From: Bacteroidota bacterium
Lineage (GTDB): Bacteria; Bacteroidota; Bacteroidia; Flavobacteriales; Flavobacteriaceae
Reading direction: 5' to 3'
Length of the DNA: 52,553 nt
Assembly: GCA_020161455.1 (NCBI GenBank)
Contig: JAIUNZ010000014.1
Location: 1 to 52,553 of the forward strand
Made by a program: the position numbers and the translations under genes. This document shows positions 52,506 to 52,553 of the stretch, in pieces (positions within the stretch are counted from its first letter, which is position 1; each line of letters starts with the position of its first letter). The notes under the pieces were generated by a model. The model was given only the letters and a program-made list of their open reading frames with translations, was not told the DNA's origin and made no database searches.

Positions 52506-52553
52506 CCAAAAAAAAGTTGCATAAAAACTATCGTTTTTGTATTTTTAATCATG

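Noticed and set aside
52551-52553. Start codon of a new plus-strand gene at the window end
   Set aside because: Only three bases are visible. The TTG-N20-TATTTTTA before it would place the RNA start at or beyond the ATG.

Overview
The window reads as a chromosomal segment of a Flavobacterium-like member of the Bacteroidota. The DNA is AT-rich. Several genes have the Bacteroidota promoter pattern TTTG-N19-21-TAnnTTTG, and A-rich leaders replace clear Shine-Dalgarno sites. Two proteins end in type IX secretion (T9SS) type A sorting domains. The families (GbsR-controlled RND pump, DUF2911, DUF2520, UbiA/GGGP-type prenyltransferase, photolyase with SDR and SRPBCC partners) are typical of that group. 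Almost all genes are intact and the coding density is high. I see no tRNA, rRNA, CRISPR array, transposase or phage gene.

Layout. 1-7300: the 3' end of a secreted-type protein, fumarase, a 55-residue membrane microprotein, a large outer-membrane beta-barrel protein, an ArsC-like protein, a CPBP protease overlapping menE, and DoxX. 7400-14900: a minus-strand series of an M1 peptidase, a 42-bp tandem palindromic repeat, an RluA-type pseudouridine synthase, DUF389, MscS and an acyl-CoA carboxylase beta subunit. 15000-19200: a phosphate block (DUF47, PiT, OprP-like porin) followed by a secreted dienelactone-hydrolase-like protein. 19200-24550: a glutaminyl cyclotransferase lipoprotein, the SRP RNA with its own promoter and terminator, a dipeptide epimerase, an SDR, a transaldolase and a thioredoxin-fold lipoprotein without its cysteines. 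24700-31000: a GbsR/MarR regulator with a palindromic operator, then a complete RND efflux operon. 31000-36750: a secreted unknown, TcdA, a HAD phosphatase, a photolyase/SDR/SRPBCC light-type operon behind two matching palindromes, and DUF2911.

36860-42250 on the minus strand: a secreted PIG-L deacetylase, a 34-residue membrane microprotein and an SSS symporter, packed almost without gaps, then two paralogous secreted proteins of an unrecognised family. 42390-45800: a minus-strand operon of DUF2520, KdsC, UbiA prenyltransferase, Maf and a short MscS. 46129-49103: a second M1 peptidase overlapping a patatin-like phospholipase. 49197-52553: an accessory-looking end with two T9SS cargo genes and long repeats.

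The most unusual structures are at the right end and near 9.2 kb. A repeat of about 260 bp occurs on both sides of the T9SS gene at 51169-52002. Its last 230 bp differ by one base, it carries several hairpins including a terminator, and it stops exactly at the edge of a palindrome. The promoter side of that gene also seems to be duplicated at the window edge, so the arrangement looks like a tandem module of promoter, gene and tail repeat in which one copy has no gene. The 42-bp repeat array at 9165-9372 keeps its hairpin stem while the loop varies.
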